From assembly GCA_008933525.1 (NCBI GenBank), contig WBUV01000126.1:1-8146 (forward strand): 8,146 nt of DNA. Reading direction: 5' to 3'. This stretch comes from Bacteroidales bacterium. Lineage in GTDB: Bacteria > Bacteroidota > Bacteroidia > Bacteroidales > Tenuifilaceae. Below the pieces are notes generated by a model. That model was not told the DNA's origin, did not search any database, and saw nothing but the letters and a program-made list of their open reading frames with translations. The translations under genes and the position numbers were made by a program. Every line of letters starts with the position of its first letter. Position 1 is the first letter of the stretch. Positions 1 through 6,977 of this stretch are shown one piece after another.

Positions 1-161
1 TTCGTAATGTTTCCCGATTCCACTCCGTTTGTTCCAAGTGGACTTACCAATGTTAACTGAAACGACCTTACAGAAGTGTCGCCTATCTCCTGACCTTTTA
101 CATAGTTTGCTAAAACAACAACCAAGCCTAGTGCCAATAAAAAATTAACTTTTGTCTTCAT
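1..161 (-). CDS. N-terminal part of a secreted or outer-membrane protein (runs off the left edge)
   Basis: Reading the minus strand from an ATG at 161-159 gives 53 open codons with no stop before the window edge. The start is MKTKVNFLLALGLVVVL, a classic signal peptide: two Lys, then a hydrophobic core. Cleavage is likely near ANYVKG|QE, about residues 23-24. The mature start contains FQLTLVSPLGTNG (residues 34-46). From memory, a phrase of the form 'P-L-G/S-T-N-G' shortly after the signal peptide occurs in Bacteroidota surface proteins built of repeated Gly-Asn-rich units (LA_2272 type), but the repeat region lies outside the window, so this family call is tentative. The gene is transcribed divergently from the MarC gene. 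What is secure is a real secreted-protein start. The function is unknown. Confidence 0.75.
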   Translation of the reverse strand, partial: MKTKVNFLLALGLVVVLANYVKGQEIGDTSVRSFQLTLVSPLGTNGVESGNIT

Positions 162-305
162 AGTATTTTAAATTAGTTTTAACGATAGTGAAAAATCTCA
201 CTTTGAACCTATGACAACTGTTTTTTATTACACCCCTACTCCCTTTCTATATTTTTTTTAATAATTTTATGGCAATATATTTTTCTGGTAATCAAACCAA
301 TAAAA
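162..305. promoter_or_regulatory. divergent intergenic spacer with probable promoters for both flanking genes
   Basis: This 144-bp, very AT-rich gap separates two divergent genes, so it should hold a promoter for each. On the plus strand TATATTTT at 276-283 differs by one base from the Bacteroidota -7 box TAnnTTTG and would give a leader of about 15 nt for the MarC gene; I see no TTG at the -33 position. TCACTTTG at 198-205 is another one-mismatch match, but far from the start. A short inverted repeat, AGTGA (187-191) and TCACT (198-202) with a 6-nt loop, lies near the minus-strand gene. It could be an operator or chance. No perfect -7 box was found on the minus strand. Confidence 0.35.
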
Positions 306-929
306 ATGCTAGCCTTTAAAGTCAAACTTTTGTTGAGTTGTTTTGTCGCTATAATTGCGTTGGTAAACCCAATTCAAAAAGTTTTTGTAATAACATCGCT
401 CCAAAATCAATTCGATGAGGCCAGCACAAGGCTAATTGCCATTAAGGCAACCATTACTGCATTTATAATTCTTGTGTTTTTTCTTTTATTGGGTGAGATC
501 GTGTTCAGCTATGCATTCCATATTGAGATTTATGCATTCCAAATTACCTGCGGAGTTGTCCTATTCTACAATGGATTAAATGGATTGCAGAATGGAATGT
601 TTATTAAGGTTGATAAAAACGTATCAGTTAAGGATATAACAACCGTTCCAATTGCAATACCCATGATTGCAGGCCCAGCCACAATAACCGCTGCCGTTAC
701 ATTCCCTGCAAACTATGGCCATACCAACACCATTGTATCAATTGCTGCAGCCCTTGCCATAAACCTTGTATTTATGCTTTATGCAAGGCATATTGGCAAA
801 TTTCTGTCGAAGTATAACCTAATGAATCCTCTCGTAAGAATTTTCGGCTTAATTGTGGCAACAATTGGAGTTCAAATGATTCTTAATGGAATATGGACAT
901 TTGTAACCGAAATAGTTAAGTTCATCTAA
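306..929 (+). CDS. MarC family (UPF0056) integral membrane protein
   Basis: This 207-residue protein matches the usual length of the MarC/UPF0056 family of inner-membrane proteins with about six transmembrane helices. Hydrophobic segments lie near residues 8-30, 44-63, 72-92, 112-133, 143-161 and 176-200. Hallmarks are the Asn-Pro pair in the first helix (ALVNPI, 18-23), the signature PIAIPMIAGPATIT (115-128) and a C-terminal GLIVATIGVQMILNGI (181-196). The NP and GP motifs sit in equivalent places of the two halves, consistent with an internal duplication. The transported substrate is unknown. The name comes from a locus once linked to multiple antibiotic resistance, a role not upheld for MarC itself, so no resistance function should be inferred. 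The ATG at 306 is the only sensible start, since no ATG lies upstream in frame in the spacer. Its link to the lipid genes downstream is positional only. Confidence 0.9.
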   Translation: MLAFKVKLLLSCFVAIIALVNPIQKVFVITSLQNQFDEASTRLIAIKATITAFIILVFFLLLGEIVFSYAFHIEIYAFQITCGVVLFYNGLNGLQNGMFIKVDKNVSVKDITTVPIAIPMIAGPATITAAVTFPANYGHTNTIVSIAAALAINLVFMLYARHIGKFLSKYNLMNPLVRIFGLIVATIGVQMILNGIWTFVTEIVKFI

Positions 930-967
930 TCTTTTCGTTAAACTCTCAGCACAACTCAAGGGTTTAG

Positions 968-975
968 TATATTTG
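968..975 (+). promoter_or_regulatory. probable Bacteroidota -7 promoter box before the O-acyltransferase
   Basis: TATATTTG fits the Bacteroidota vegetative consensus TAnnTTTG exactly and lies 24 bp before the GTG start at 1000, so transcription would begin around 980 with a short leader. No TTG is present at the expected -33 position (about 943-948), which lowers confidence. It lies in the 70-bp gap after the MarC stop, where I see no terminator. Confidence 0.5.
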
Positions 976-999
976 TACAGAATAAAATATTGATATTAC

Positions 1000-1821
1000 G
1001 TGGAAAAGAAAAAATTCATTGATGTTGAAAATGTTATAGCATCAAAGAGTCCTCGACTTCTCAAGGCCTTACCTCGGTTTATAGTTCGCTACCTTAAAAG
1101 AATCATCCATCAGGACGAAATAAATAGATTTCTTGATGAACATGGCGACAAGCAGGGTGTTGAGTTCATCACAGAGATTCTTAAAATGATGGATGTAACA
1201 TATACGGTTGAAGGGCTAGAGAATCTTGAACCACATGGACGATATCTTTTTGCATCAAACCATCCACTAGGAGGATTAGATGGGATAATCCTAATCCATT
1301 CCCTAGGGCAAAAATTCCCAGAGGTTAAATTCCCTGTTAACGACCTACTGATGCATGTCACTCAGTTACAAACAGTATTTATTCCTGTAAATAAACATGG
1401 AGCACAATCTTCACAGAACGCCAGAATGCTGGAAGACGCCTATGCATCATCAACACAAATACTGTATTTCCCTGCGGGGCTTTGCTCTCGAAAGCAAAAC
1501 GGAAAAATTGAGGATTTGGAATGGAAAAAAAGCTTTATTACCAAGGCAATTAAACATGAACGCAACATTGTTCCAGTATACTTTAGTGGGAAAAATTCGC
1601 GCTTTTTCTACAATCTCTCAAAGTTCAGAAAATCACTAGGAATCAAGGCAAATATTGAAATGCTATACCTTGTTGACGAGATGTTTAAACAAAAAGGAAA
1701 AAGCATTACAGTTAGAATAGGAAACCCTATTCCATATAACACCTTCGATAACTCAAAGAATCCTAACGAATGGGCAAAATGGGTGAAAAATATTGTTTAC
1801 AATATGCAGCCACAAAACTAA
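1000..1821 (+). CDS. glsA: PlsC-like lysolipid O-acyltransferase, OlsA/GlsA type
   Basis: This 273-residue acyltransferase of the PlsC/LPLAT superfamily probably transfers an acyl chain to the 3-hydroxyl of an N-(3-hydroxyacyl) amino acid, the second step of ornithine- or glycine-lipid synthesis, at the inner face of the cytoplasmic membrane. Motif I is SNHPLGGLDG (86-95). His88 and Asp94 are separated by five residues rather than the four of canonical NHx4D, a spacing I associate with the OlsA-like branch. Motif III is FPAGLCSR (157-164), in place of FPEGTRS. Motif IV is IVPVYFSG (190-197). There is no signal peptide; the N-terminal 40 residues are basic and amphipathic, suiting peripheral membrane binding. 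The start is GTG: an in-frame TGA lies three codons upstream (991-993) and no ATG is available nearby. An OlsB-type gene follows after 35 bp. In Bacteroides thetaiotaomicron the equivalent adjacent pair (glsA, glsB) makes glycine lipids. The symbol rests on family and neighbour, and the amino-acid head group here is inferred. Confidence 0.82.
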   Translation: MEKKKFIDVENVIASKSPRLLKALPRFIVRYLKRIIHQDEINRFLDEHGDKQGVEFITEILKMMDVTYTVEGLENLEPHGRYLFASNHPLGGLDGIILIHSLGQKFPEVKFPVNDLLMHVTQLQTVFIPVNKHGAQSSQNARMLEDAYASSTQILYFPAGLCSRKQNGKIEDLEWKKSFITKAIKHERNIVPVYFSGKNSRFFYNLSKFRKSLGIKANIEMLYLVDEMFKQKGKSITVRIGNPIPYNTFDNSKNPNEWAKWVKNIVYNMQPQN

Positions 1822-1829
1822 TTTAAAAG

Positions 1830-1837
1830 TAAATTTG
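1830..1837 (+). promoter_or_regulatory. probable -7 promoter box before the N-acyltransferase
   Basis: TAAATTTG, followed by CA, is a perfect TAnnTTTG box, 19 bp before the ATG at 1857 and only 8 bp after the upstream stop codon. It would give a near-leaderless transcript, suggesting that the N-acyltransferase gene can be transcribed on its own as well as by read-through. No well-placed -33 TTG is seen; the nearest, at 1793-1795, is too far away. The same ten bases TAAATTTGCA recur before the SPOR gene. Confidence 0.5.
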
Positions 1838-1856
1838 CACCCTAGCATTACATGCA

Positions 1857-2813
1857 ATGAAGCACATAATTGAACCAGTCGACAAAAAACTTATTCTGGC
1901 AGAGTTAACCCCAGATAGATTTGTAAGGCACACCAATAATGCCAATAACGAGCTATACATTTTTTCAGCTAAGGATTCCCCAAATTTAATGCGCGAGGTT
2001 GGTAGGCTACGAGAACTGACCTTTAGATCGGCAGGAGGAGGAACTGGCTTTGAAGTAGATATTGATGAGTACGATACCTGTGAAAATTGCTATAAGCAAC
2101 TAATAGTGTGGGATCCAAAGGAAGAAGAAATTCTTGGAGGATACCGATTTCATAGTGTAGATCCCACCAAAGGCGAAGAAATCAACCTTTCCACTAAGCA
2201 TCTATTTAACTTCTCCGAAAAGTTTAAGAATGAGTACATGCCCCAAATGATTGAGTTAGGACGATCATTTGTACAACCTAAATATCAGGCATTAAGCCGT
2301 TCTGGTAAAGGACTTTATGCATTGGACAATCTTTGGGATGGTTTAGGTGCTCTAATCGTTTTAAATCCTCATATAAAGTATTTCTTTGGAAAAGTTACAA
2401 TGTACAATACATATAATATTGAAGCACGAAATCTGCTTTTTTACTTTTTCGAAAAATATTTCAAGGATGACGAAAATCTCGTTACTCCTATTTATCCAAT
2501 TGAGGTTAATTTAGACAGGACAACTCTTGCAAAGATATTTTGTGGCAACTCCTATAACGAGGACTATAAAATTCTATCGCTTAAGATTCGTGAACTGGGC
2601 GAAAAAATCCCACCATTAATTAATTCATACATGAATATCAGCCCCTCTATGAAGGTATTCGGGACAGTTATAAATCCCGATTTCGGAGAAGTTGAGGAAA
2701 CTGGCATTCTGATTACAATTCCCGACATTTATCAACACAAGGTGGAGCGTCACATTGCTTCTTTTATTAAGAAAATAAAAGAGAAATACCACTTAGGGTA
2801 TAGAAAAGGATAA
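1857..2813 (+). CDS. glsB: OlsB-like GNAT N-acyltransferase (hemolysin-like), glycine/amino-acid lipid synthesis
   Basis: This 318-residue member of the OlsB/'hemolysin' acyltransferase group (GNAT fold) is expected to move a 3-hydroxyacyl chain from acyl carrier protein to the amino group of an amino acid, the first step of ornithine or glycine lipid synthesis. Supporting segments are: VGRLRELTFR (48-57); a DEYDTCENCYKQLIVWD stretch (70-86) followed by ILGGYRF (92-98), the GNAT core strands; MIELGRSFV (131-139), the most diagnostic motif; YFFGKVTMYN (175-184); and IPPLINSYMN (251-260) with INPDFG (272-277), matching the family's 'PPL..Y' and 'DFG' ends. It is soluble with no signal peptide. 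The ATG at 1857 is used; an ATG five bases earlier is out of frame. Together with the O-acyltransferase 35 bp upstream it forms the two-step pathway that some bacteria carry as a single fused protein (OlsF). Glycine as substrate is inferred from Bacteroidota precedent; ornithine, serine-glycine or another amino acid is possible. Confidence 0.82.
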   Translation: MKHIIEPVDKKLILAELTPDRFVRHTNNANNELYIFSAKDSPNLMREVGRLRELTFRSAGGGTGFEVDIDEYDTCENCYKQLIVWDPKEEEILGGYRFHSVDPTKGEEINLSTKHLFNFSEKFKNEYMPQMIELGRSFVQPKYQALSRSGKGLYALDNLWDGLGALIVLNPHIKYFFGKVTMYNTYNIEARNLLFYFFEKYFKDDENLVTPIYPIEVNLDRTTLAKIFCGNSYNEDYKILSLKIRELGEKIPPLINSYMNISPSMKVFGTVINPDFGEVEETGILITIPDIYQHKVERHIASFIKKIKEKYHLGYRKG

Positions 2814-2876
2814 AAACTATTTCTTTTAGCGGTTTTTCTTCGTATCTTGAACATACCATTTGCAAACGTTTAAGCT

Positions 2877-5033
2877 ATGAAACCTTTCAGGAGATTCAAG
2901 TTTCAACTTGCTTCTTTACTAATTCTTACAGTAATATGTAACCCTAGTTATTCGCAGGACAATACTAAGGACAGCCTTTACACACTATCCCTTGAGGATC
3001 TCTTAAGCATCCAAGTCACCACTGCAAGCAAGAAATCAGAGAAAATATCAGATATTCCCGCAAGCATTGTTATAATCAGCCGCGAAGATATTGAAGCATG
3101 TGGTTATCAAAAAATCGAAGATATTTTTGCCAGCGTAATTGGCATGTATCAAATTAACGACTATTTATGGTTTGGTACCGATAACTTTGGTGTACGAGGC
3201 TTCTATACCAATGGTACATTTAGTAATATTGTAATCCTTGTTAATGGCATTAATCAAATGGAGGAATGGTATAACTCCTTCCCCACCACTAAAATAAACG
3301 TACCTGTTGAAGCAATTGATAGAATTGAAGTTGTTCGAGGTCCTCTGTCTGTTATATATGGGAATAGTGCATTTTTTGGTGCAATAAATATAATTACTAA
3401 CGAATCAGCTCCCTCAAAAAGCATTGCATCGGTAAGTGTTGGCAACAATGGACAGTACCGTGTTTTCGGCAAGGCAACATCTAATATTGAGAATTTTGGT
3501 TTTACTATTAATGCAGGAGCTTTTGGCGATAATGGGATTAATGAGCCTTGGGAAAAGATGAATACGGTTATAAACCCTAACGGTGAATGGGGCGACTATC
3601 CTCCTACAAGTAAAGGTCAACTTGAAGACCATAGAAAATACTTCGATTTTTCATTCGATTACAAGGGCCTATTTGCAAGATTTCAACAAACGGCAACCAA
3701 TAGAGGTGTAATTGATTACTACCCTGGTTACGACGATGGACATTTGGCTCGTATTCAAGCGACCAATCTTTTAGTAGGCAAAACTTTTTTACTGAACAAT
3801 AATTTGAGTTTTACATTGAAAGGGGGCTATTATACCTTTCGAAATTTTCTGGATTACAAGCATAACTCCGACTCAACAGCCTATACCTTCAACGATATCT
3901 ACTCCGAATCGTTTGATATTGAAATAAGTACAATATGGACACCATCGGATAAGTTCAATACTATAACATCTGGGTATTTTAGAGAAGTTCTCCGAGACCA
4001 ACTTACAGTTGATGCGCCTAACTTGAGCCTTGGATACTACAACCTTGATGCGGGACTCTCGCGCAATAACCGTAAATACCGTTGGGCGGTTTTCTCTCAA
4101 GCCCAATATTCTGCCGAGAAAATATCGATTGTTGCAGGCATCAGACTTGAGCAAACGCCAAAGTATGATATCGATTATAGAGTTCGGTTCGATTACCCAA
4201 CCGATCCAATGGATCCCAACAGCCCTGATTACATTAAAAGGGTTGGCACTTACACCTACGATGATATTGAGTTAATCCCTCGAATTGGGATCATATTTCG
4301 CCCCAACAAAAGCAATCATATTAAACTCATGTATGGCAGTGCAATAAAAGCACCATCTATTGGACAGAATATGGACATTGTTAGGTATCCCTTACGCCCA
4401 CAAATGAAACCATCCACAATACAAACTATAGAGATGAATTACATCTCCACTTTTAAAAATTATGCAACTATCAACTTCAGCGTTTTCCAAAACTATGCCG
4501 ATAAATTGATTACACGAATTAACTCACTATCGCTTGGAATGATTAATTACAGCTCCGGACGGCTCGCAACTACTGGAGCAGAACTCTCAGTTCTACTAAA
4601 ACCAACCGATAAAATTACCATTAACCTCAGCGGAATGTACCAAATAAGTACCGACAAAACTGAAGGATACGAAGACATTGAACTTAACTATTCTCCAAAA
4701 TTTCTGGGGTATGGTAACATAACCTATAAACCCACAAAAAAACTTTCGGCCAATATCAACTTCAGGTATGTTGATAAAATGTTCCCCGCTTATAATATCT
4801 CCACAACTGGCAATGGAGCCCGAATTGGAGATACAGCACCTGCATATACTATTGTTGGATTAAACCTACGTGCTGATAATGTTATTAAGGATGGAATTTT
4901 TGTTTCATTTTCAATCTCTAATCTTCTAGACACAGAAATTCGCTACCCGGTAACACGTAGTCAGGATTACTTTGATAAAGGCACACTTGGTTACAGCCGG
5001 ATGTTTACTGTAAATGCCGGCTATAAGTTTTAG
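2877..5033 (+). CDS. TonB-dependent outer-membrane receptor (FepA/CirA-like)
   Basis: This 718-residue outer-membrane active transporter has a Sec signal peptide at about 1-26 (basic start, hydrophobic LASLLILTVI, cleavage after PSYS). Cys21 is not in an acceptable lipobox, so it is not a lipoprotein. A TonB-box-like region and the plug entry LEDLLSIQVTTASKK (39-53) follow. The plug (about 55-175) shows IPASIVIISREDIEACGY (60-77), VRGFY (106-110), ILVNG (120-124) and the plug-end motif IEVVRGPLSVIYGNSAFFGAINIIT (read from 150 to 174). Residues from about 180 form the 22-strand barrel, which ends in an aromatic-rich last strand with C-terminal Phe718, the usual BAM recognition signal. No carboxypeptidase-regulatory N-terminal domain is present, so this is not a SusC-like glycan importer, and no SusD gene is adjacent. 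The substrate (siderophore, haem, cobalamin or other) cannot be told. The 62-bp gap upstream has no perfect -7 box; a TACCATTTG at 2854-2862 comes close. The stop codon overlaps the convergent PurF-like gene. Confidence 0.92.
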   Translation: MKPFRRFKFQLASLLILTVICNPSYSQDNTKDSLYTLSLEDLLSIQVTTASKKSEKISDIPASIVIISREDIEACGYQKIEDIFASVIGMYQINDYLWFGTDNFGVRGFYTNGTFSNIVILVNGINQMEEWYNSFPTTKINVPVEAIDRIEVVRGPLSVIYGNSAFFGAINIITNESAPSKSIASVSVGNNGQYRVFGKATSNIENFGFTINAGAFGDNGINEPWEKMNTVINPNGEWGDYPPTSKGQLEDHRKYFDFSFDYKGLFARFQQTATNRGVIDYYPGYDDGHLARIQATNLLVGKTFLLNNNLSFTLKGGYYTFRNFLDYKHNSDSTAYTFNDIYSESFDIEISTIWTPSDKFNTITSGYFREVLRDQLTVDAPNLSLGYYNLDAGLSRNNRKYRWAVFSQAQYSAEKISIVAGIRLEQTPKYDIDYRVRFDYPTDPMDPNSPDYIKRVGTYTYDDIELIPRIGIIFRPNKSNHIKLMYGSAIKAPSIGQNMDIVRYPLRPQMKPSTIQTIEMNYISTFKNYATINFSVFQNYADKLITRINSLSLGMINYSSGRLATTGAELSVLLKPTDKITINLSGMYQISTDKTEGYEDIELNYSPKFLGYGNITYKPTKKLSANINFRYVDKMFPAYNISTTGNGARIGDTAPAYTIVGLNLRADNVIKDGIFVSFSISNLLDTEIRYPVTRSQDYFDKGTLGYSRMFTVNAGYKF

Positions 5034-6928
5034 TAAGCCCGCTGATTTCGTCCCTCAATAAAGTTGATAAACGAGTTGTTTACAACTCTGTTTCCTCCTG
5101 GGGTTGGATAATTTCCTGTAAAGTACCAATCGCCTAAGTCGTTAGGACAAGCCTCGTGAAGGTTTTCAATAGATTGAAAAACAATCTTTACCTTGGCTTT
5201 CATTTCTTTTGGAGTAAGCAACTGGGCAATTTTATTGGAGATTTGTTCTACGGTGAATGGCTTATAGATTTCCTTTACATAATTGATTATTTCCTCCTTA
5301 GGCAGATTTTGCTGAGCCTTACATTGCTTGTAAACGTGATTGATAACACTCTCCTGACCAGTTTCCCTCAACAAATCAATTGCTGCACGGAACGCAACAA
5401 AATCGCCTAGTTTTGCCATATCAATTCCATAGCAATCGGGGTAGCGTATTTGCGGACACGATGATACAATTACAACCATTGCTGGTTTTAGCCTATCCAG
5501 TATTCGAAGAATACTCTCACGCAAGGTTGTTCCTCTTACAATGGAATCGTCAATTACAACTAAGTTGTCAACATTATCTTTTACCAATCCGTAGGTAACA
5601 TCGTAAACGTGGCCAACAAGGTCTTCCCTACCCTTATCCTGAGTGATAAATGTGCGGAGCTTAACATCTTTAACCGCTATCTTCTCAACTCTTAACCTGA
5701 GTGAGATGATCTCATCCAAATCCTTCTCACTTAACGATGAACCTTTCTCCAAAATTCTCCTTTTCTTCTCGGTTTTAAGGTAATCCTCGGCTCCTTTAAC
5801 CATTCCATAAAATGCTGTTTCGGCAGTGTTAGGAATATATGAAAAAACGGTATTTGCATGGTCGTAGTTTATTGCTTTTAGAATTGTTGGGGTAAGCAGT
5901 TCACCAAGCTTCTTGCGTTCATTATAAATATCCTTATCAGTACCACGCGAAAAGTAGATACGTTCAAAGGAGCACGATTTACGAGTTTGAGGAATTCGAA
6001 TTTCCTCGTGGCTCACCTCCCCGTTGCGCTTCATTATAAGCGCATAGCCAGGTTTTATCTGATTAACCTCATTCACATCGATATTCATCACGGTTTGGAT
6101 AACCGGACGCTCCGATGCAACCACAACAATCTCGTCGTCAGCATAGTAAAATGCAGGGCGAATTCCCCAAGGGTCGCGTACCACAAAAGCATCGCCATGT
6201 CCAATTAAACCAGCCATTGCGTAACCGCCGTCAAAATCTTTAGTAGCGGCCTGTAAAACTTTAGAAACACTAATATTCTCAGCAATTAACTTGCTAATTT
6301 CCATATTTGTGAATCCATCATTTTTATATTGACGGAAAAGTTGCTGGTTTTCCTCATCCAAAAAATGCCCAATTTTCTCAAGTACAGTAACTGTATCGGA
6401 GTAATCGCGAGGATGCTGACCGAGGTCCACCAACTTTTTGAAAAGCTCATCAACATTGGTCATGTTGAAGTTTCCTGCAAGTACTAATGTGCGCGATTTC
6501 CAGTTGTTATCGCGCATTACAGGATGAACGTAATCAATTGAATTGTTGCCAAAAGTTCCGTAGCGTAAGTGTCCAAGGTAAAGTTCTCCAGCAAAAGGAA
6601 TATTTTGCTTTGCAAAAACTGGGTCGTTAATTAAATCGGGCTTCGCAGAGTACTTATTGATCCCTTTATTCACTACATCAAAAATATCCTTAATTGGCGA
6701 CGATGAGTTTGAGCGCTCCCTATCGATATACTTTTTACCTGCCTCCAAATCAAATTTTACGGAAGTTAATCCTGCTCCATCCTGTCCACGGTTGTGCTGT
6801 TTCTCCATTAGCAGGTAAAGTTTGTGCAACCCGTATCGCCATGTGCCGTACTTAAGCTGATAGTACTCCAATGGTTTACGTAACCTGATTAATGCAATTC
6901 CGCATTCGTGTTTGATTTGCTCGCTCAT
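5030..6928 (-). CDS. long-form PurF-like amidophosphoribosyltransferase (class II glutamine amidotransferase plus PRTase)
   Basis: This 632-residue homologue of glutamine-PRPP amidotransferase, the first enzyme of purine synthesis, is much longer than the roughly 470-510 of ordinary PurF. The Ntn glutaminase domain starts at Cys9 (HECGIA) after an 8-residue leader that, as in Bacillus PurF, would have to be removed to free the catalytic Cys. RGQDGAG (47-53), GHLRYGT (119-125), AGNFNMTN (151-158), SDT (177-179) and DPWGIRP (252-258) follow. The phosphoribosyltransferase domain shows CSFERIYFSR (319-328) and an intact PRPP loop, VVIDDSIVRGTT (457-468), then CYGIDM (499-504). Oddities: the pyrophosphate-loop region reads YIPNTAETA (364-372) instead of PVPDSG; the oxyanion-hole Gly is replaced by Phe154; inserts lie at about 380-420 and 505-590; and the Fe-S cysteine set is not intact. 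The ATG at 6928 is preceded by GAGAGGA. It may be a paralogue of the true PurF with a shifted role, so no symbol is given. Confidence 0.85.
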   Translation of the reverse strand: MSEQIKHECGIALIRLRKPLEYYQLKYGTWRYGLHKLYLLMEKQHNRGQDGAGLTSVKFDLEAGKKYIDRERSNSSSPIKDIFDVVNKGINKYSAKPDLINDPVFAKQNIPFAGELYLGHLRYGTFGNNSIDYVHPVMRDNNWKSRTLVLAGNFNMTNVDELFKKLVDLGQHPRDYSDTVTVLEKIGHFLDEENQQLFRQYKNDGFTNMEISKLIAENISVSKVLQAATKDFDGGYAMAGLIGHGDAFVVRDPWGIRPAFYYADDEIVVVASERPVIQTVMNIDVNEVNQIKPGYALIMKRNGEVSHEEIRIPQTRKSCSFERIYFSRGTDKDIYNERKKLGELLTPTILKAINYDHANTVFSYIPNTAETAFYGMVKGAEDYLKTEKKRRILEKGSSLSEKDLDEIISLRLRVEKIAVKDVKLRTFITQDKGREDLVGHVYDVTYGLVKDNVDNLVVIDDSIVRGTTLRESILRILDRLKPAMVVIVSSCPQIRYPDCYGIDMAKLGDFVAFRAAIDLLRETGQESVINHVYKQCKAQQNLPKEEIINYVKEIYKPFTVEQISNKIAQLLTPKEMKAKVKIVFQSIENLHEACPNDLGDWYFTGNYPTPGGNRVVNNSFINFIEGRNQRAY

Positions 6929-6945
6929 ACTATTTTCCTCTCAAT

Positions 6946-6971
6946 AAAAAAGGTAGATGATTAATCTACCT
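6946..6971 (-). terminator. rho-independent terminator after the small-protein gene
   Basis: Two perfect 8-bp arms, AGGTAGAT (6951-6958) and ATCTACCT (6964-6971), enclose a 5-nt loop. On the minus strand the stem is followed at once by a run of T (complement of 6951-6946), the classic terminator order. No T run follows on the plus strand, so the direction is minus. It begins 6 bp past the stop codon of the 59-residue gene and ends about 17 bp before the ATG of the PurF-like gene. It could also act as a leader attenuator for that gene if transcription reads through. The stem has only three G-C pairs per arm, so its strength is moderate. Confidence 0.7.
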
Positions 6972-6977
6972 GCAATA

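Noticed and set aside
187..202. 5-bp inverted repeat AGTGA/TCACT as a terminator or operator
   Set aside because: The arms are too short and no T run follows on either strand; it is mentioned only in the spacer entry.
306..929. Antibiotic resistance gene, from the MarC name
   Set aside because: The MarC family name is historical; nothing in the sequence indicates resistance.
1110..1361. Minus-strand 83-codon frame inside the O-acyltransferase
   Set aside because: It overlaps the catalytic motif region of the real gene in antisense and resembles no protein I know.
3873..4154. Minus-strand 93-codon frame inside the receptor gene
   Set aside because: It lies wholly within a well-supported TonB-dependent receptor and shows no domain, signal or start context; it is a shadow of the real gene.
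2877..5033. SusC-type glycan uptake receptor
   Set aside because: The N-terminal carboxypeptidase-regulatory-like domain is absent, the length is short for SusC, and no SusD partner is adjacent.
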